64,000 bases of DNA from Eriocheir sinensis (GCF_024679095.1 NW_026112141.1:145001-209000); one strand, 5' to 3'. Shown: positions 21,690-31,810, counted from the stretch's first letter. The notes: generated by a model from the letters alone, not told the origin. Program-made: numbers and translations.

Positions 21690-22640
21690 ATATACTTAGA
21701 ATATCTCTTTGATAAGGCTTTCGTCAGAGTTGTGGTTATTTCCAGGAGTAGTTCTATGACCCTGGTGGTAGTGTGACCCCTCCTCTGTCATGAACCTGAA
21801 GAAACTCCTATTTGACAAGGCTTTCATAGGAGTTGAGGGCATTTCCAGTAGTAGTTCTATGACCCTGGTGGTAGTGTGACCCCTCCTCTGTACCATGAAC
21901 CTGAAGAAACACCTATTTGACAAGGCTTTCATAGGAGTTGAGGGCATTTCCAGTAGTAGTTCTATGACCCTGGTGGTAGTGTGACCCCTCCTCTGTACCA
22001 TGAACCTGTAGAAACACCTATTTGACAAGGCTTTCATAGGAGTTGAGGGCATTTCCAGGAGTAGTTCTATGACCCTGGTGGTAGTGTGACCCCTCCTCTG
22101 TACCATGAACCTGAAGAAACACCTATTTGACAAGGCTTTCATAGGAGTTGAGGGCATTTCCAGTAGTTCTATGACCCTGGTGGTAGTGTGACCCCTCCTC
22201 TGTCATGAACCTGAAGAAACACCTATTTGACAAGGCTTTCATAGGAGTTTAGGGCATTTCCAGGAGTAGTTCTATGACCCTGGTGGTAGTGTGACCCCTC
22301 CTCTGTACCATGAACCTGAAGAAACACATATTTGACAAGGCTTTCATAGGAGTTGAGGGCATTTCCAGGAGTAGTTCTATGACCCTGGTGGTAGTGTGAC
22401 CCCTCCTCTGTACCATGAACCTGAAGAAACACCTATTTGACAAGGCTTTCATAGGAGTTGAGGGCATTTCCAGGAGTAGTTCTATGACCCTGGTGGTAGT
22501 GTGACCCCTCCTCTGTCATGAACCTGAAGAAACACCTATTTGACAAGGCTTTCATAGGAGTTTAGGGCATTTCCAGGAGTAGTTCTATGACCCTGGTGGT
22601 AGTGTGACCCCTCCTCTGTACCATGAACCTGTAGAAACAC
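21690..22640 (+). repeat. Tandem array of the D element, about nine units of about 105 bp
   Basis: Each unit reads gacaaggctttcataggagt, then tgagggcatttccaggagta, then gttctatgaccctggtggta, gtgtgacccctcctctgtac and catgaacctgaagaaacacc. Some units lack 'ac' of gtacc or 3-6 bases of the agtagt part. Single D copies occur at 29420-29525 (minus), 42745-42835 (minus) and 45365-45545 (plus), and another array lies at 54790-55150. The minus-strand ORFs of 153 and 72 aa (FRFMVQRRGHTTTRVIELLL repeats) arise because 105 is divisible by 3; they are not genes. Confidence 0.93.
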
Positions 22641-22789
22641 TCATGATAACCCGATTGACCCCCTCTTTGACCTTTATAAATAGGTAATGTGAGAAGCGAA
22701 GGTGTCTTGCAATACCCCCCTAAGAGAACACTCATTAGAACCCGATATATAACTTTTGGCCGGTACATAAAATCCCTGCTCAAGGTCTC

Positions 22790-22970
22790 CATACAGCAGG
22801 AGGTGTAACGTATGTGTGGATTTTCGAGCAAAATCTGGAAAGCTATCTACGTTATTGGGGCTATTTCCTTGCAAATGGGGACTTTCCTGGGAGAGTACAT
22901 CACGGCAAAGCCATTTCTGGTCTCGAAATTGCGATACAGCGCCTACCGGTCGAGATAGCCTTGTCTAGTT
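22790..22970 (-). repeat. Dispersed repeat family G, reverse copy
   Basis: The reverse complement reads agtccccatttgcaaggaaa, tagcccc, cagattttgctcgaaaatcc and, further out, gcgatacag...atttctgg blocks seen in the 42230-42640 family (tttgcaaggaaatagccccg, cagattttggtcgaaaattg, gtatcgcaatttggaggcca). About 150 bp of diverged similarity, non-coding. Confidence 0.65.
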
Positions 22971-22974
22971 CTGT

Positions 22975-23310
22975 CTCTCTCTTATCTCTGTGTGTTATGT
23001 AAAGGCTGGCCTCTAACAATACATGCAAAAACATATGTAACTGTACCTAATGGGCTATTAAGAAATGTTTCAAATGTTTTAAATGTTTCAAATGTTCTGT
23101 CTTTACCTCACAGTTAATTCATTCTTCCTCATATATATATCTTGATTGCCCTCTCATCTTTTTAATTAATCCTCGATCGCTCTCTCTAAATCATCCCAGC
23201 CAGCTGTTCCTCATAGTGGCACTCACACACCTGTACACAATTTTCCTTACATACCAAGATCCATTTCTAATCGTCAGCCAACTCTAATATAAATTCTTTC
23301 TCCCACTCCT
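22975..23310. other. AT-rich spacer, no feature
   Basis: Contains short caaatgtttt repeats at about 23065-23095 and the first words of the following array. No gene or transposon recognised. Confidence 0.5.
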
Positions 23311-23319
23311 CTTTATAAT

Positions 23320-25540
23320 AGTTTTGTCTCTCTTATCTCTGTGTGTTCTGTCTTTACCTCACAGTTCATCATTTCTCTCTGTCTCATAATTGTTGCCTTA
23401 TGTCTAATTCTGTCTCTTATCTCTGTGTTCTCTATCTCATAATTGTTGCCTTATGTCTAATTCTGTCTCTTATCTCTGTGTGTTCTGTCTTTACCTCACA
23501 GTTCATCATTTCTCTCTATCTCATAATTGTTGCCTTATGTCTAATTCTGTCTCTTATCTCTGTGTGTTCTGTCTTTACCTCACAGTTCATCATTTCTCTC
23601 TATCTCATAATTGTTGCCTTATGTCTAATTCTGTCTCTCTTGTTTCTGTGTGTTCTGTCTTTACCTCACAGTTCATCATTTCTCTGTCTCATAATTCTTG
23701 CCTTATGTCTAGTTCTGTCTCTCTTATCTCTGTGTGTTCTGTCTTTACCTCACAGTTCATCATTTCTCTGTATCTCATAATTCTTGCCTTATGTCTAGTT
23801 CTGTCTCTCTTATCTCTGTGTGTTCTGTCTTTACCTCACAGTTCATCATTTCTCTCTATCTCATAATTCTTGCCTTATGTCTAGTTCTGTCTCTTATCTC
23901 TGTGTGTTCTGTCTTTACCTCACAGTTCATCATTTCTCTGTCTCATAATTCTTGTCTTATGTCTAGTTCTGTCTCTTATCTCTGTGTGTTCTGTCTTTAC
24001 CTCACAGTTCATCATTTCTCTGTCTCATAATTCTTGTCTTATGTCTAGTTCTGTCTCTTATCTCTGTGTGTTCTGTCTTTACCTCACAGTTCATCATTTC
24101 TCTGTCTCATAATTCTTGCCTTATGTCTAGTTCTGTCTCTTGTCTGTGTGTTCTGTCTTTACCTCACAGTTAATCATTTCTCTCTGTCTCATAATTCTTG
24201 CCTTATGTCTAGTGGTCTCTCTTATCTCTGTGTGTTCTGTCTTTACCTCACAGTTCATCATTTCTCTCTGTCTCATAATTCTTGCCTTATGTCTAGTTCT
24301 GTCTCTTATCTCTGTGTGTTCTGTCTTTACCTCACAGTTCATCATTTCTCTGTATCTCATAATTCTTGCCTTATGTCTAGTTCTGTCTCTTATCTCTGTG
24401 TGTTCTGTCTTTACCTCACAGTTCATCATTTCTGTCTCATAATTGTTGCCTTATGTCTAGTTCTGTCTCTTATCTCTGTGTGTTCTGTCTTTACCTCACA
24501 GTTCATAATTTCTCTATCTCATAACTCTTGCCTTATGTCTAGTTCTGTCTCTCTTATCTCTGTGTGTTCTGTCTTTACCTCACAGTTCATCATTTCTCTG
24601 TATCTCATAATTCTTGCCTTATGTCTAGTTCTGTCTCTTATCTCTGTGTGTTCTGTCTTTACCTCACAGTTCATCATTTCTCTCTATCTCATAATTCTTG
24701 CCTTATGTCTAGTTCTGTCTCTCTCTTATCTCTGTGTGTTCTGTCTTTACCTCACAGTTCATCATTTCTCTCTATCTCATAATTCTTACCTTATGTCTAG
24801 TTCTGTCTCTCTTGTCTCTGTGTGTTCTGTCTTTACCTCACAGTTCATCATTTCTCTGTATCTCATAATTCTTGCCTTATGTCTAGTTCTGTCTCTCTTA
24901 TCTCTGTGTGTTCTGTCTTTACCTCACAGTTCATCATTTCTCTGTATCTCATAATTCTTACCTTATGGCTAGTTCTGTCTCTCTTGTCTCTGTGTGTTCT
25001 GTCTGTACCTCACAGTTCATCATTTCTCTGTATCTCATAATTCTTGTTTCATGTGTAGTTCTGTCTCATCTCTGTGTGTTCTCTCACATCATCATTTCTC
25101 TCCATCTCATAACCTGCCTTATGAAGAGTTCTGGCTCTCTTAACTCTGTGTGTTCTGTCTTTACCTCACAGTTCATCATTTCTCTGTATCTCATAATTCT
25201 TGGCTTATGTCTAGTTCTGTCACTTTTCTCTGTCTTTACCTCACAGACAACACGAAGTGGCTCTCTCAAACAAATAACTCTTACCAGATGCTAGATTACA
25301 CGCAAACATAACACACTTTCACGCACAGTTCATCAGTTATAAATACATGGAACTCTTGCCATGTCTAGAACTGTATCTGTGTGTTCTGTCTTTACATCAC
25401 AGATCAACATTTCTGACAAACACAAAACACTTGCCATATGTCTAGTTCTGTCTCAGTGTGATCTGTCTACAGATCAACATTTCTCTCTATCTCATAACTC
25501 TTGCCTTAAGTCTGTTCTGTCTTCTTTGTGTGTTCTTAGC
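23320..25540 (+). repeat. Tandem array of 82-88 bp units, about 25 copies
   Basis: The unit is tgtgtgttctgtctttacct, then cacagttcatcatttctctc, then tgtctcataattcttgcctt and atgtctagttctgtctctta-tct. Length varies mainly by ct dinucleotides. Copies after about 25030 become truncated and diverged. Open frames up to 268 aa (CLYLTVHHFSLSHNSCLMSS repeats) in the array are by-products. Each unit carries a splice-acceptor-like tttacctcacag, which could matter if transcribed, but nothing shows use. Confidence 0.95.
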
Positions 25541-25554
25541 TTTAATAAATTGAG

Positions 25555-25854
25555 TTGATCACATTGCCATATTACTTCCATAATTCATACACAGAATCTG
25601 CCATAATTATAGGCAAATTCCATAATTTTAACATTGCGGCACAACAATTTGGTCCGGCTGGCGTCATGCCCAGAAGAAGAAGAAGAGGAGGAGTAGGTTC
25701 AAGCGCCGCCCTGCGAAACGACATAAACATTACTTTTTCTCGTGTTTTCCTTCAAATTACAATGAAGAGAAGATCCACGGCCTGCGAGAAGAAGGTGGAG
25801 AGGACAATGGCGGCCAGGGAGAGGAAGAACAACCGCAGAGAAGCCTTTATATAA
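25555..25854 (+). CDS. Small basic ORF, hypothetical
   Basis: A 99-codon frame contains an inner start giving MPRRRRRGGVGSSAALRND and a lysine/arginine-rich end (KKVERTMAARERKNNRREAF). The Arg run comes from an (AGA)n tract. No family recognised, and no clear splice or promoter context. It may be chance coding of simple sequence; listed because the surrounding 300 bases are otherwise unexplained. Confidence 0.15.
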   Translation: MITLPYYFHNSYTESAIIIGKFHNFNIAAQQFGPAGVMPRRRRRGGVGSSAALRNDINITFSRVFLQITMKRRSTACEKKVERTMAARERKNNRREAFI

Positions 25855-25861
25855 CGAAAGT

Positions 25862-25925
25862 GCCCTACCACAATCCACAACCACCACTACCACAACCACC
25901 ACTACCACAACCACCACCACCAAAT
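25862..25925. repeat. (CCACCACCACAACCA)n simple repeat
   Basis: Imperfect accaccactaccacaaccac copies of about 15-18 bp; the poly-Val minus-strand ORF is an artefact. Confidence 0.85.
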
Positions 25926-26545
25926 CACCACACTAAGGTACAAAATCGTGCAATTCACTAAATCTACCACCAGAAAACATGAACCATTAGAAAATGTTTT
26001 GGGCGATAGGTGAATTGAAGTTAGTTTACTGGTAGGTTTTCAGGGTAGGCCTATGCATGGATAAGCTATAACTGAGTATTAGAAACAAATCAGTACTAGA
26101 CAAGTGGAGGAAGAGGCCTGCTGTTGATGTGAGGACCCCAAGTGGGTTATGTAATTGATACCGGCAAAGGCCTATAACAAATGTGTTGACAAAATCCTTT
26201 AATATTAATCTAGAGTTACCATTGTTTGGCTACAACATGGCCTATAGGCATAACAGAAGTGACCTAAGTTTGATGCACATAGGACTTATACTTCCTGAGT
26301 TATGACGTAAAAAATGTTGTGTTTCTTGGATTCCCGGACAATGATATTTTTTAAGTATAAAATCTCCCAGAATGCTTATTTAAGGGGGGATTTTGATAAT
26401 AAAAAATACACCCCTTGTGACATAAACACGCCGCCTGTCCGCTTGTCAAAACCAATATTATTTGTCCCTGAAGGCTGTACAGGGACCTAGGGAAAATAGA
26501 GGGAGTTGAGGGGGGCAGAGCATTAAGATAGGTTAGAGCTGTGTG
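25926..26545. other. Gene-free stretch
   Basis: Unique AT-leaning sequence. I see no coding motif, tandem unit or TE family in it. Confidence 0.4.
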
Positions 26546-26548
26546 TAG

Positions 26549-26740
26549 TACGAGCCTCCCATAGCTCAGAGGGGCCAGTCTTAGACAGACTGGTTAAGGA
26601 GTACTACGCGGCTCTCCCGTCTCGGTGGGCACCGATTTAATCCCCGGGGCCGGCAAAACCTTTCCTTGTCTGGATTAATTTCTCGTGTGTTACGTTACAC
26701 ATTGTGGTCGTGTGAGAGTGTAGAAGAGAGAAAATTGAGG
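26549..26740 (+). mobile_element. tRNA-derived SINE, family 2, copy b
   Basis: It starts cgagcctcccatagctcag and continues ggttaaggagtactacgcgg, ctctcccgtctcggtgggca, ccgatttaatccccgg and tggattaatttctcgtgtgt. The same order of blocks appears at 11742-11945. The B-box-like position reads accgatttaatcc, so it is degraded. Confidence 0.75.
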
Positions 26741-26803
26741 GCGTTTCATGTGGTCCACAACAGGGATATCATGTGCTGGCCCCAGGCGCTGAAAAGTCAC
26801 TCA

Positions 26804-26817
26804 TTTAGTGGTACATA
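26804..26817. repeat. Target-site duplication, left, of SINE-1
   Basis: TTTAGTGGTACATA is identical to 27250-27263 across the SINE body. Confidence 0.93.
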
Positions 26818-27249
26818 AGGGGCTTCGTGGTGCAGTGGTTAGCACACTCTGCTCACGACCGAGAGAGCCCAGGTTTGATTCCCGGGCGGAGTGGAAAAAT
26901 TTGGGCGGCTTTTCTGATACCCTACGCCCCTAACCACCCAGCAGTGAATGGGTACCAGGTATTAATCGGGGGTTGTGTCCCGTCTCCTGGGGTCTGTTCC
27001 TCTATTATTCCTTCAGATGTTCTCTCCGGCATGTGACCACAGATGTTGCGCCAACTGAATGAAACTTTCCAACTGTTCCCTTCTCCTATAATTCCTTCCC
27101 CTTCTGTCTCTCTCCGGCATATGACCACAGATGTTGCTCCAACTGAATGAAACTTTCCAACTGTTCCCTTCTCCTATAATTCCTTCCCCTTCTGTCCCTC
27201 TCCGGCATATGACCATAGATGTTGTGCCGACTAAACGAAACTTTCCAAC
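26818..27249 (+). mobile_element. tRNA-derived SINE, family 1, with 14-bp target duplications
   Basis: The head aggggcttcgtggtgcagtg, gttagcaca, ctctgctcacgaccgagaga and gcccaggtttgattcccggg contains A- and B-box-like parts; the 28064 copy pairs ctcgg/ccgag around a CTCACGA loop, which would place CAC at the anticodon position. The body has aatttgggcggcttttctga, cctacgcccc and gaatgggtaccaggtattaa. The 3' part (ctcctataattccttcccc, then catatgaccacagatgttg, then gaaactttccaact) is repeated about three times. TTTAGTGGTACATA flanks it exactly at 26804-26817 and 27250-27263, proving a retroposition event. Confidence 0.93.
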
Positions 27250-27263
27250 TTTAGTGGTACATA
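27250..27263. repeat. Target-site duplication, right, of SINE-1
   Basis: TTTAGTGGTACATA is identical to 26804-26817. Confidence 0.93.
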
Positions 27264-27363
27264 GAAAGTAACATTGCCTCCATAGTAAATATCATCATGT
27301 CTTGCACAGAAATAAATAGTCAGGGTCTCAGAAATAATAGGCTACCCATTCCTCAACAATACA

Positions 27364-27400
<37 letters not shown>

Positions 27401-27459
27401 TCTACTTCAATTTTTATTTCTTCATAGCTTACACTGGTATAGGAAACTACCTTTATCAT

Positions 27460-27529
<70 letters not shown>
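27364..27529. repeat. (ATT)n microsatellites
   Basis: Two (ATT)n tracts (about 27364-27400 and 27462-27528) separated by unique sequence. The second ends in attatttcag, forming a pyrimidine-poor splice-acceptor-like junction with the next candidate exon. Confidence 0.95.
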
Positions 27530-27534
27530 TCAGC

Positions 27535-27700
27535 GTGAAGATGTCAGGTCACGACGTGTTGGTCCATCGACGCACCTTCCAGAATGCCAACCAGGTGGTG
27601 GAGTTGACCACACGCACCATTCCCAGGGCTCAACACCACCAGCGAGGACATCAACACCAATCACCACCACCACCACCTTTCGCCAGAACTACTGCAACAA
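27535..27700 (+). CDS. Weak exon candidate, unidentified
   Basis: After (att)n-tttcag, two frames are open; one reads VKMSGHDVLVHRRTFQNANQ and VVELTTRTIPRAQ. From about 27655 the DNA becomes a (CAC/CAA)-rich repeat. I could not place it in pyruvate kinase or any other family with confidence. Possibly an exon fragment captured between repeats. Confidence 0.2.
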
Positions 27701-27785
27701 AAAACAAGAACAACACCACCTTGAAATACACCACCACTCAACACCATTCACCACCACCACCAACACCACCACCACCACCACCAGG
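27645..27785. repeat. CAC-rich simple sequence
   Basis: Imperfect (CAC)n with caacaccaccag words; it gives poly-His/Thr/Pro frames on the plus strand and poly-Gly on the minus strand. Confidence 0.85.
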
Positions 27786-27789
27786 GTGT

Positions 27790-28500
27790 TCTATGAAGGG
27801 TTTAGTGTCCATGTCATCAAGTCCATCTCCCTCAGTCTGTTCTGGGACCATTTTAGTTGCAGTTCTCTGTATCCTTTCCAACTCTACATATATAGTCCAG
27901 CACCTCTTCCCACAAGCTGTTCCATGTGTTAACACTTCTATGTGAAAAACTTTACTTTTTCCAGTCACTTAAACAGGCTCCTTTATTAAGTTTCCTTCCG
28001 TGTCCTCTCAGCCCCTGCGTTAGTGATGCTAAGAAGAGATCATCTCTATCCACCTCAACAAACAGGGGGCTTCGTGGTGCAGTGGTTAGCACACTCGGCT
28101 CACGACCGAGAGAGCCCGGGTTCGATTCCCGGGCGGAGTGGAAAAATTTGGGCGGCTTTTCTGACACCCTACGCCCCTGTCCTCCCAGCAGTGAATGGGT
28201 ACCAGGTATTAATCGGGGGTTGTGTCCCGTCTCCTGGGGTCTGTTCCCTTCTCCTATAATTCCTTCCCCTTCTGTCTCTCCCTGGCATATGACCACAGAT
28301 GTTGCACCCAATAAACAAAACTTTCCAACTTTTTCCTCATCAAACTTATTTACCAACTTGTACAGTGTGATCAAATCTCCTCTCTCCCTTCTTTGTTCCA
28401 GTGTCATCAAGTCCATCTCCCTCAATCTGTCTTCATACGTCATATTCGAGAGTTCTGGGACCATTTTAGTTGCAATTCTCTGTCTTGAGTCCAACATAAT
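27790..28500 (-). pseudogene. CR1 family B 3' region, rearranged and split by SINE-1
   Basis: On the minus strand, 28497-28346 reads RIATKMVPELSNMTYEDRL, then LEQRRERGDLITLYKLVNKF. A SINE-1 copy follows (28064-28334), then VDRDDLFLASLTQ and GHGRKLNKGACLSDWKKYSF to about 27955. Removing the SINE restores NKFDEVDRDDLF, matching NKIDEVDNEEL of the 19.8 kb copy. Distal to about 27910 there is a second partial LERIQRTATKMVPE, so the element is also internally rearranged or two copies are fused. No RT core. Non-functional relic. Confidence 0.85.
28064..28334 (+). mobile_element. SINE-1 copy inserted in a CR1 relic
   Basis: It has the same head and body as at 26818, with the best-preserved B-box (gggttcgattcccggg) and a paired ctcgg/ccgag stem. 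The 3' part ends ataaacaaaactttccaact plus tttt. Flanks are CCTCAACAAAC (28053-28063) and CCTCATCAAAC (28335-28345), 10 of 11 identical, and collapse to one copy that restores the CR1 frame. It is in the opposite orientation to its host. Confidence 0.9.
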
Positions 28501-28738
28501 AATCTTCCTTTGTATAGTTTTTCATTTTTTCCTTATATGCCTCATCTCAATATTCATATCCTTCCATAGTTTTCATCTGTAATAGTTGATGGCCACTCTT
28601 TCCTAAGGGGCACTCATCACTGACTCCTTCATCTAACTCAACATTTTTTGTGAAAATTAGGTCAAGTCTTGATGGTTGGTCATCCCCTCTCAGCCTTGTT
28701 TCTCCTTTAACCCACTGCATCAACAGATTATCACATCA

Positions 28739-28767
28739 GGTGTGTGTGTGTGTGTGTGTGTGTGTGT
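28739..28767. repeat. (TG)n microsatellite
   Basis: About 14 TG units directly abutting the tail of the reverse CR1-B copy, consistent with slippage near a retroposon end. Confidence 0.95.
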
Positions 28768-29230
28768 TCCTAGTTGTATTTACCTAGTTGTAGTTTTACA
28801 GGGCCTGGGCTTTACACTTGTGTGGTCCTGTCTCCATATCTACATTTATCCAGTTTTTCCTTAAAGCTTTGCACACTCCTCTCCAATATTACATCCTCAC
28901 TTAGTCTGTTCCATACCTCTATATTTCTTTGCGGGAAGCTATATTTCATTATGTCTCTCAAGCATCTTCCCTTCCTCAATTTTTTACTGTGTCCTCTTGT
29001 GTTCCTGGTGGTAATTTCTTCTTTTAGTGGTAACTCCTCATTGTCTACTTCTTCCATTTTGCTCAATAATTTGTAGATTTGTATTAGGTCTACCCTTTCT
29101 CTTCTTTGTTCTAGTGTTGGTAAGTCCATTTCCTTTAGTCTCTCCTCGTATGTCAATCCCTCCAGCTCTGGAACCATTTTTGTTGCCATCCTTTGTATTC
29201 TTTCTAGTTTATGCGTTTCTTCTTATGGGG
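28768..29230 (-). pseudogene. CR1 family B 3' end, reverse copy
   Basis: The minus-strand ORF 29189-28812 reads MATKMVPELEGLTYEERLKE, then LEQRRERVDLIQIYKLLSKM, then EVWNRLSEDVILERSVQSF and ends KCRYGDRTTQV. After its stop come acaagtgtaaagcccaggcc and the ctaggtaaatac tail repeats, as in the 19.8 kb copy. Both copies share nearly the same 5' truncation (around aagaagaaacgcataaa). The open frame suggests relative youth, but the RT core is absent. Confidence 0.9.
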
Positions 29231-29247
29231 AGATCACACTGCCTCCG

Positions 29248-29249
<2 letters not shown>

Positions 29250-29292
<43 letters not shown>
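29250..29292. repeat. (TG)n microsatellite
   Basis: About 20 TG units following the truncated 5' side of the reverse CR1-B copy. Confidence 0.95.
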
Positions 29293-29296
<4 letters not shown>

Positions 29297-29419
29297 TTGA
29301 CTGACTGATGAATGAATAACTGAGATTAATTAGGCTGGTATTACAAGAGACTTTCCCTGCTCACATCAGATATTTCTAAAGGTCAAAGGGGGATATCAGT
29401 CAGGTTCTAATGAGTGTTT

Positions 29420-29525
29420 TTCAGGCTCATGGTACAGAAGAAGGGTTAAACTACCACCAGGGTCATAAAACTACTCCTGGAAATGCCCACAACTCCTGCG
29501 AAAGCCTTGTCAAATAGGTGTTCTT
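29420..29525 (-). repeat. Single D-element copy, reverse orientation
   Basis: Reads gggttaaactaccaccaggg, tcataaaactactcctggaa, atgcccacaactcctgcgaa and agccttgtcaaataggtg, the reverse complement of the tandem unit at 21690-22640. Confidence 0.85.
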
Positions 29526-29656
29526 GGGCAGTGAAATGTTTTGTAATACGACCCCAAGTAAATAACTTTCTGATGGAGTGGATGATTGACTTGGCATTTT
29601 GTAGCTTTACTCTCAGGCATTTCAAGTTCCTGACTGATGTACTAATACCCCCTCAG

Positions 29657-29793
29657 ATTGGCTACAGTGAAGGACGTGGCAGCCAGTCAGAGAGTGTACT
29701 GAAACTCCTGCTGTGAGCTACTCGATCCTGAGGGCCAAGACCTGCACCCTCACCACCCTTGTAAAGGATGCCCAGCTGACCCAACCCTCCACG
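29657..29793 (+). CDS. Possible exon, frame disturbed
   Basis: A taccccctcag acceptor and an ACG|GTGAGT donor bound 137 bp. One frame is open from about 29673 (ECTETPAVSYSILRAKTC, then TLTTLVKDAQLTQPST), but its upstream part has a TGA; the other frames carry stops later. No family recognised. Could be a real exon with an indel or chance splice signals. Confidence 0.25.
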
Positions 29794-30113
29794 GTGAGTC
29801 TGTCCCACTTAATGTTGCATGAGTTATCCGGTATACCTTCACTCTCTCATGCTTTCCCTATGTCCTGTGCTGTCCAACTTAATAATGTGAGAGTTAACTG
29901 GTGTTTTCACTATCATCTTTTTAGAGTGTCTGATTAAAAAACTAATGCAGGAGTAATGGTGTTTTTTGTTCCCAGGGTGCTCTGGACCTATCAGCTGTCT
30001 TGTGCTGTCAAACTTATTAATGCAAGAGTCATGGTGTTTTTTGTTCCTGTTGGGTGCCTGGACCTATCAGCTGTCCAACTTATTAATGCAAGAATTGGCC
30101 TGTATCTTCACTC

Positions 30114-31011
30114 TTAACCCCTTCACTACGGCCTTGCCAAAACAGCGCCCTGTGCCATATCCGGGATCGCCATGCGCAGCAAATTTCAAATGTCGCTATT
30201 GAATGTAACAAGTTTTCAGCCATACACTCAACATAATCATCACATATTAAATATGAAAACATGCAGAATGGACCGTATTGGCTATACAGGCAGCGCCACA
30301 CGTGGCCACTCGTTGAACTGTCATAGCAGTACTTTCCATAGAATTCAAGTTATGTACTAGAGTGCATCTGAGGCTGCCTCCAGGATACAAGGCCTTGGCA
30401 GAGTCACCGCTCTGAGCCTACGACCGCTCACTTATTACCTCTACTCGATTTCCTGACACTACTATTTGACCCGGAGGAAAACTGAAATTGGGTAGGAGTG
30501 AAGTGTGTGCAATATCATCGGCTTTGAGCGATGGCGGCACCATGGCCGTATATCTCGGAGACAGCTTCGGACACACTCTATTCTATGACTTGAAATCTAT
30601 GGAAAGTACAGCTTGGAGTTGAGTGGCCACATGTGGCGCTGCCTGTATAGCCAATATGGTCCATTAAATGGTGCACATAAAGAAACTCACTACGGCCGGG
30701 CCAAAACAGCGCGCCGCGCCGTATCCGAGATTGCCGCGCGTGCCAAATTTCAAATGTCGCTATTAAGTATAACAAGTTTTCAGCCATATACTCAACACAA
30801 TTATCATGTATTATATAAGAAAACATACAGAATTAAATGGTGCATATAAAGAGCATAAATTAATTGGTAATTTTGAGATGTAAGCATAAATATAGAGATA
30901 AAATAACTCGTATATTGGCTAAAGCAAGCCAGGACACAGTATGTGCGTCCTGGGATATGGTACGGGGCACGCAAGGACACAGTATACGTGTCCTCGTGTT
31001 GAAGGGGTTAA
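30114..31011. mobile_element. TTAA-flanked MITE-like element with internal duplication
   Basis: TTAA at 30114-30117 and 31008-31011 bounds an 890-bp body starting CCCCTTCACTACG and ending in the inverse of CCCCTTCAACACG, as in piggyBac-type non-autonomous elements. Inside, a segment (actacgg..., caaatttcaaatgtcgctat, aacaagttttcagccata) occurs at about 30124-30244 and directly repeated at about 30687-30810. A second segment (ggctatacaggcagcgccac, gtggccactc) at 30266-30350 is inverted at 30590-30668. No transposase ORF is present. Confidence 0.8.
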
Positions 31012-31183
31012 GCCTTCCCTGTTTCCTGTGCTGTCACCTCTGTAATGCAAGTGGTGGACAATATGAGATACCCTTTGCCTTACAGTTAATGGCCACATAA
31101 TGAGGCAGAGGAATGAGATAAAATTCATATAAAGCTGTATTTTTGAAAAGGGGAAGGGAGGACTCAACTGAAAAAAGATGGCT

Positions 31184-31810
31184 TTATTTTGTACACTTTT
31201 TATTTCTTTTTTTAATAAGAACACCATACATAGCAGGCAGTAGCTTAGCCAGTAGACTATTAGTGCTGCCTTGGAGAATCTTGGAACCATTTGCTGAACT
31301 GAGTGCAGACCAACGTGGCTCACATGAAGCACTTACGAGACTTGGCAACAGAAAACTCCTCAGTTGTATCCTTGACGTGCTAATTTCCCTCAGTAACTCG
31401 TGCTGCTCAATACTCATTAGAGAGAGGTGGTTCAATCTTGTTTGAACCATACTGACTCTTACTTCTTGAGTCTAGTTAATTTTGGAAAGGAGCGTTCACC
31501 ACTGCAGTTGGTAACCATTAGAGTTAAATAAATCTTCAACGCGATCTCGACATTAGGAGAACAAGACCCAAAAGAATTATCAACTCTCAGACGATACAAT
31601 GTCATCTCGTAAAGGTCTTGTTGAGATCCAGCAACAGTACAGCCGGGTCGGACCGCAACAGCATTGATCCAATATTTCCCAAAATATATAAGGTACGTCA
31701 AGTTTGCAGTATATTGACAGGCCAACATTCGCTGCAGATTTATCTTTACTTAATGTTATGATAACCCCTCGAATGTTGGTCTGTAAATGTGCCGGCAACT
31801 TAACGTACAC
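31184..31810 (-). pseudogene. Decayed hAT-type transposase C-terminal (dimerisation) region
   Basis: The minus strand reads NVEIALKIYLTLMVTNCSGE, then RSFPKLTRLKK and, after a frameshift or stop at about 31460, MVQTRLNHLSLMSIEQHELL and REI. This is the hAT C-terminal dimerisation signature of ZMYM1-like/hAT proteins (ALRIYLTLPVTNCSGERSFSKLK ... LNHLSLMSIEHELLREI is the common form). One extra residue lies in IE-Q-HELL. The catalytic core upstream is not recognisable, and terminal repeats were not found. Degraded relic. Confidence 0.85.

Noticed and set aside
21696..22157. 153-codon minus-strand repeat protein FRFMVQRRGHTTTRVIELLL
   Set aside because: The D array unit length is divisible by three, which keeps the frame open; dispersed D copies are not coding.
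24148..24954. 268-codon repetitive ORF CLYLTVHHFSLSHNSCLMSS
   Set aside because: Generated by the 82-88 bp array; overlapping frames and the opposite strand are also open, and there is no gene context.
23320..25540. Possible CRISPR-like array of regular repeats
   Set aside because: Whole units are repeated with no unique spacers, no cas genes, and the DNA is clearly eukaryotic.
27535..27700. Additional pyruvate kinase exon
   Set aside because: HRRTFQNANQVVELTTR could not be aligned to a pyruvate kinase segment from memory with any confidence; left as an unidentified exon candidate.
28064..28140. Functional tRNA gene with CAC at the anticodon position
   Set aside because: A- and B-box regions and the anticodon stem are present, but the acceptor stem pairs poorly and a SINE body follows with target duplications, so it is a SINE head.
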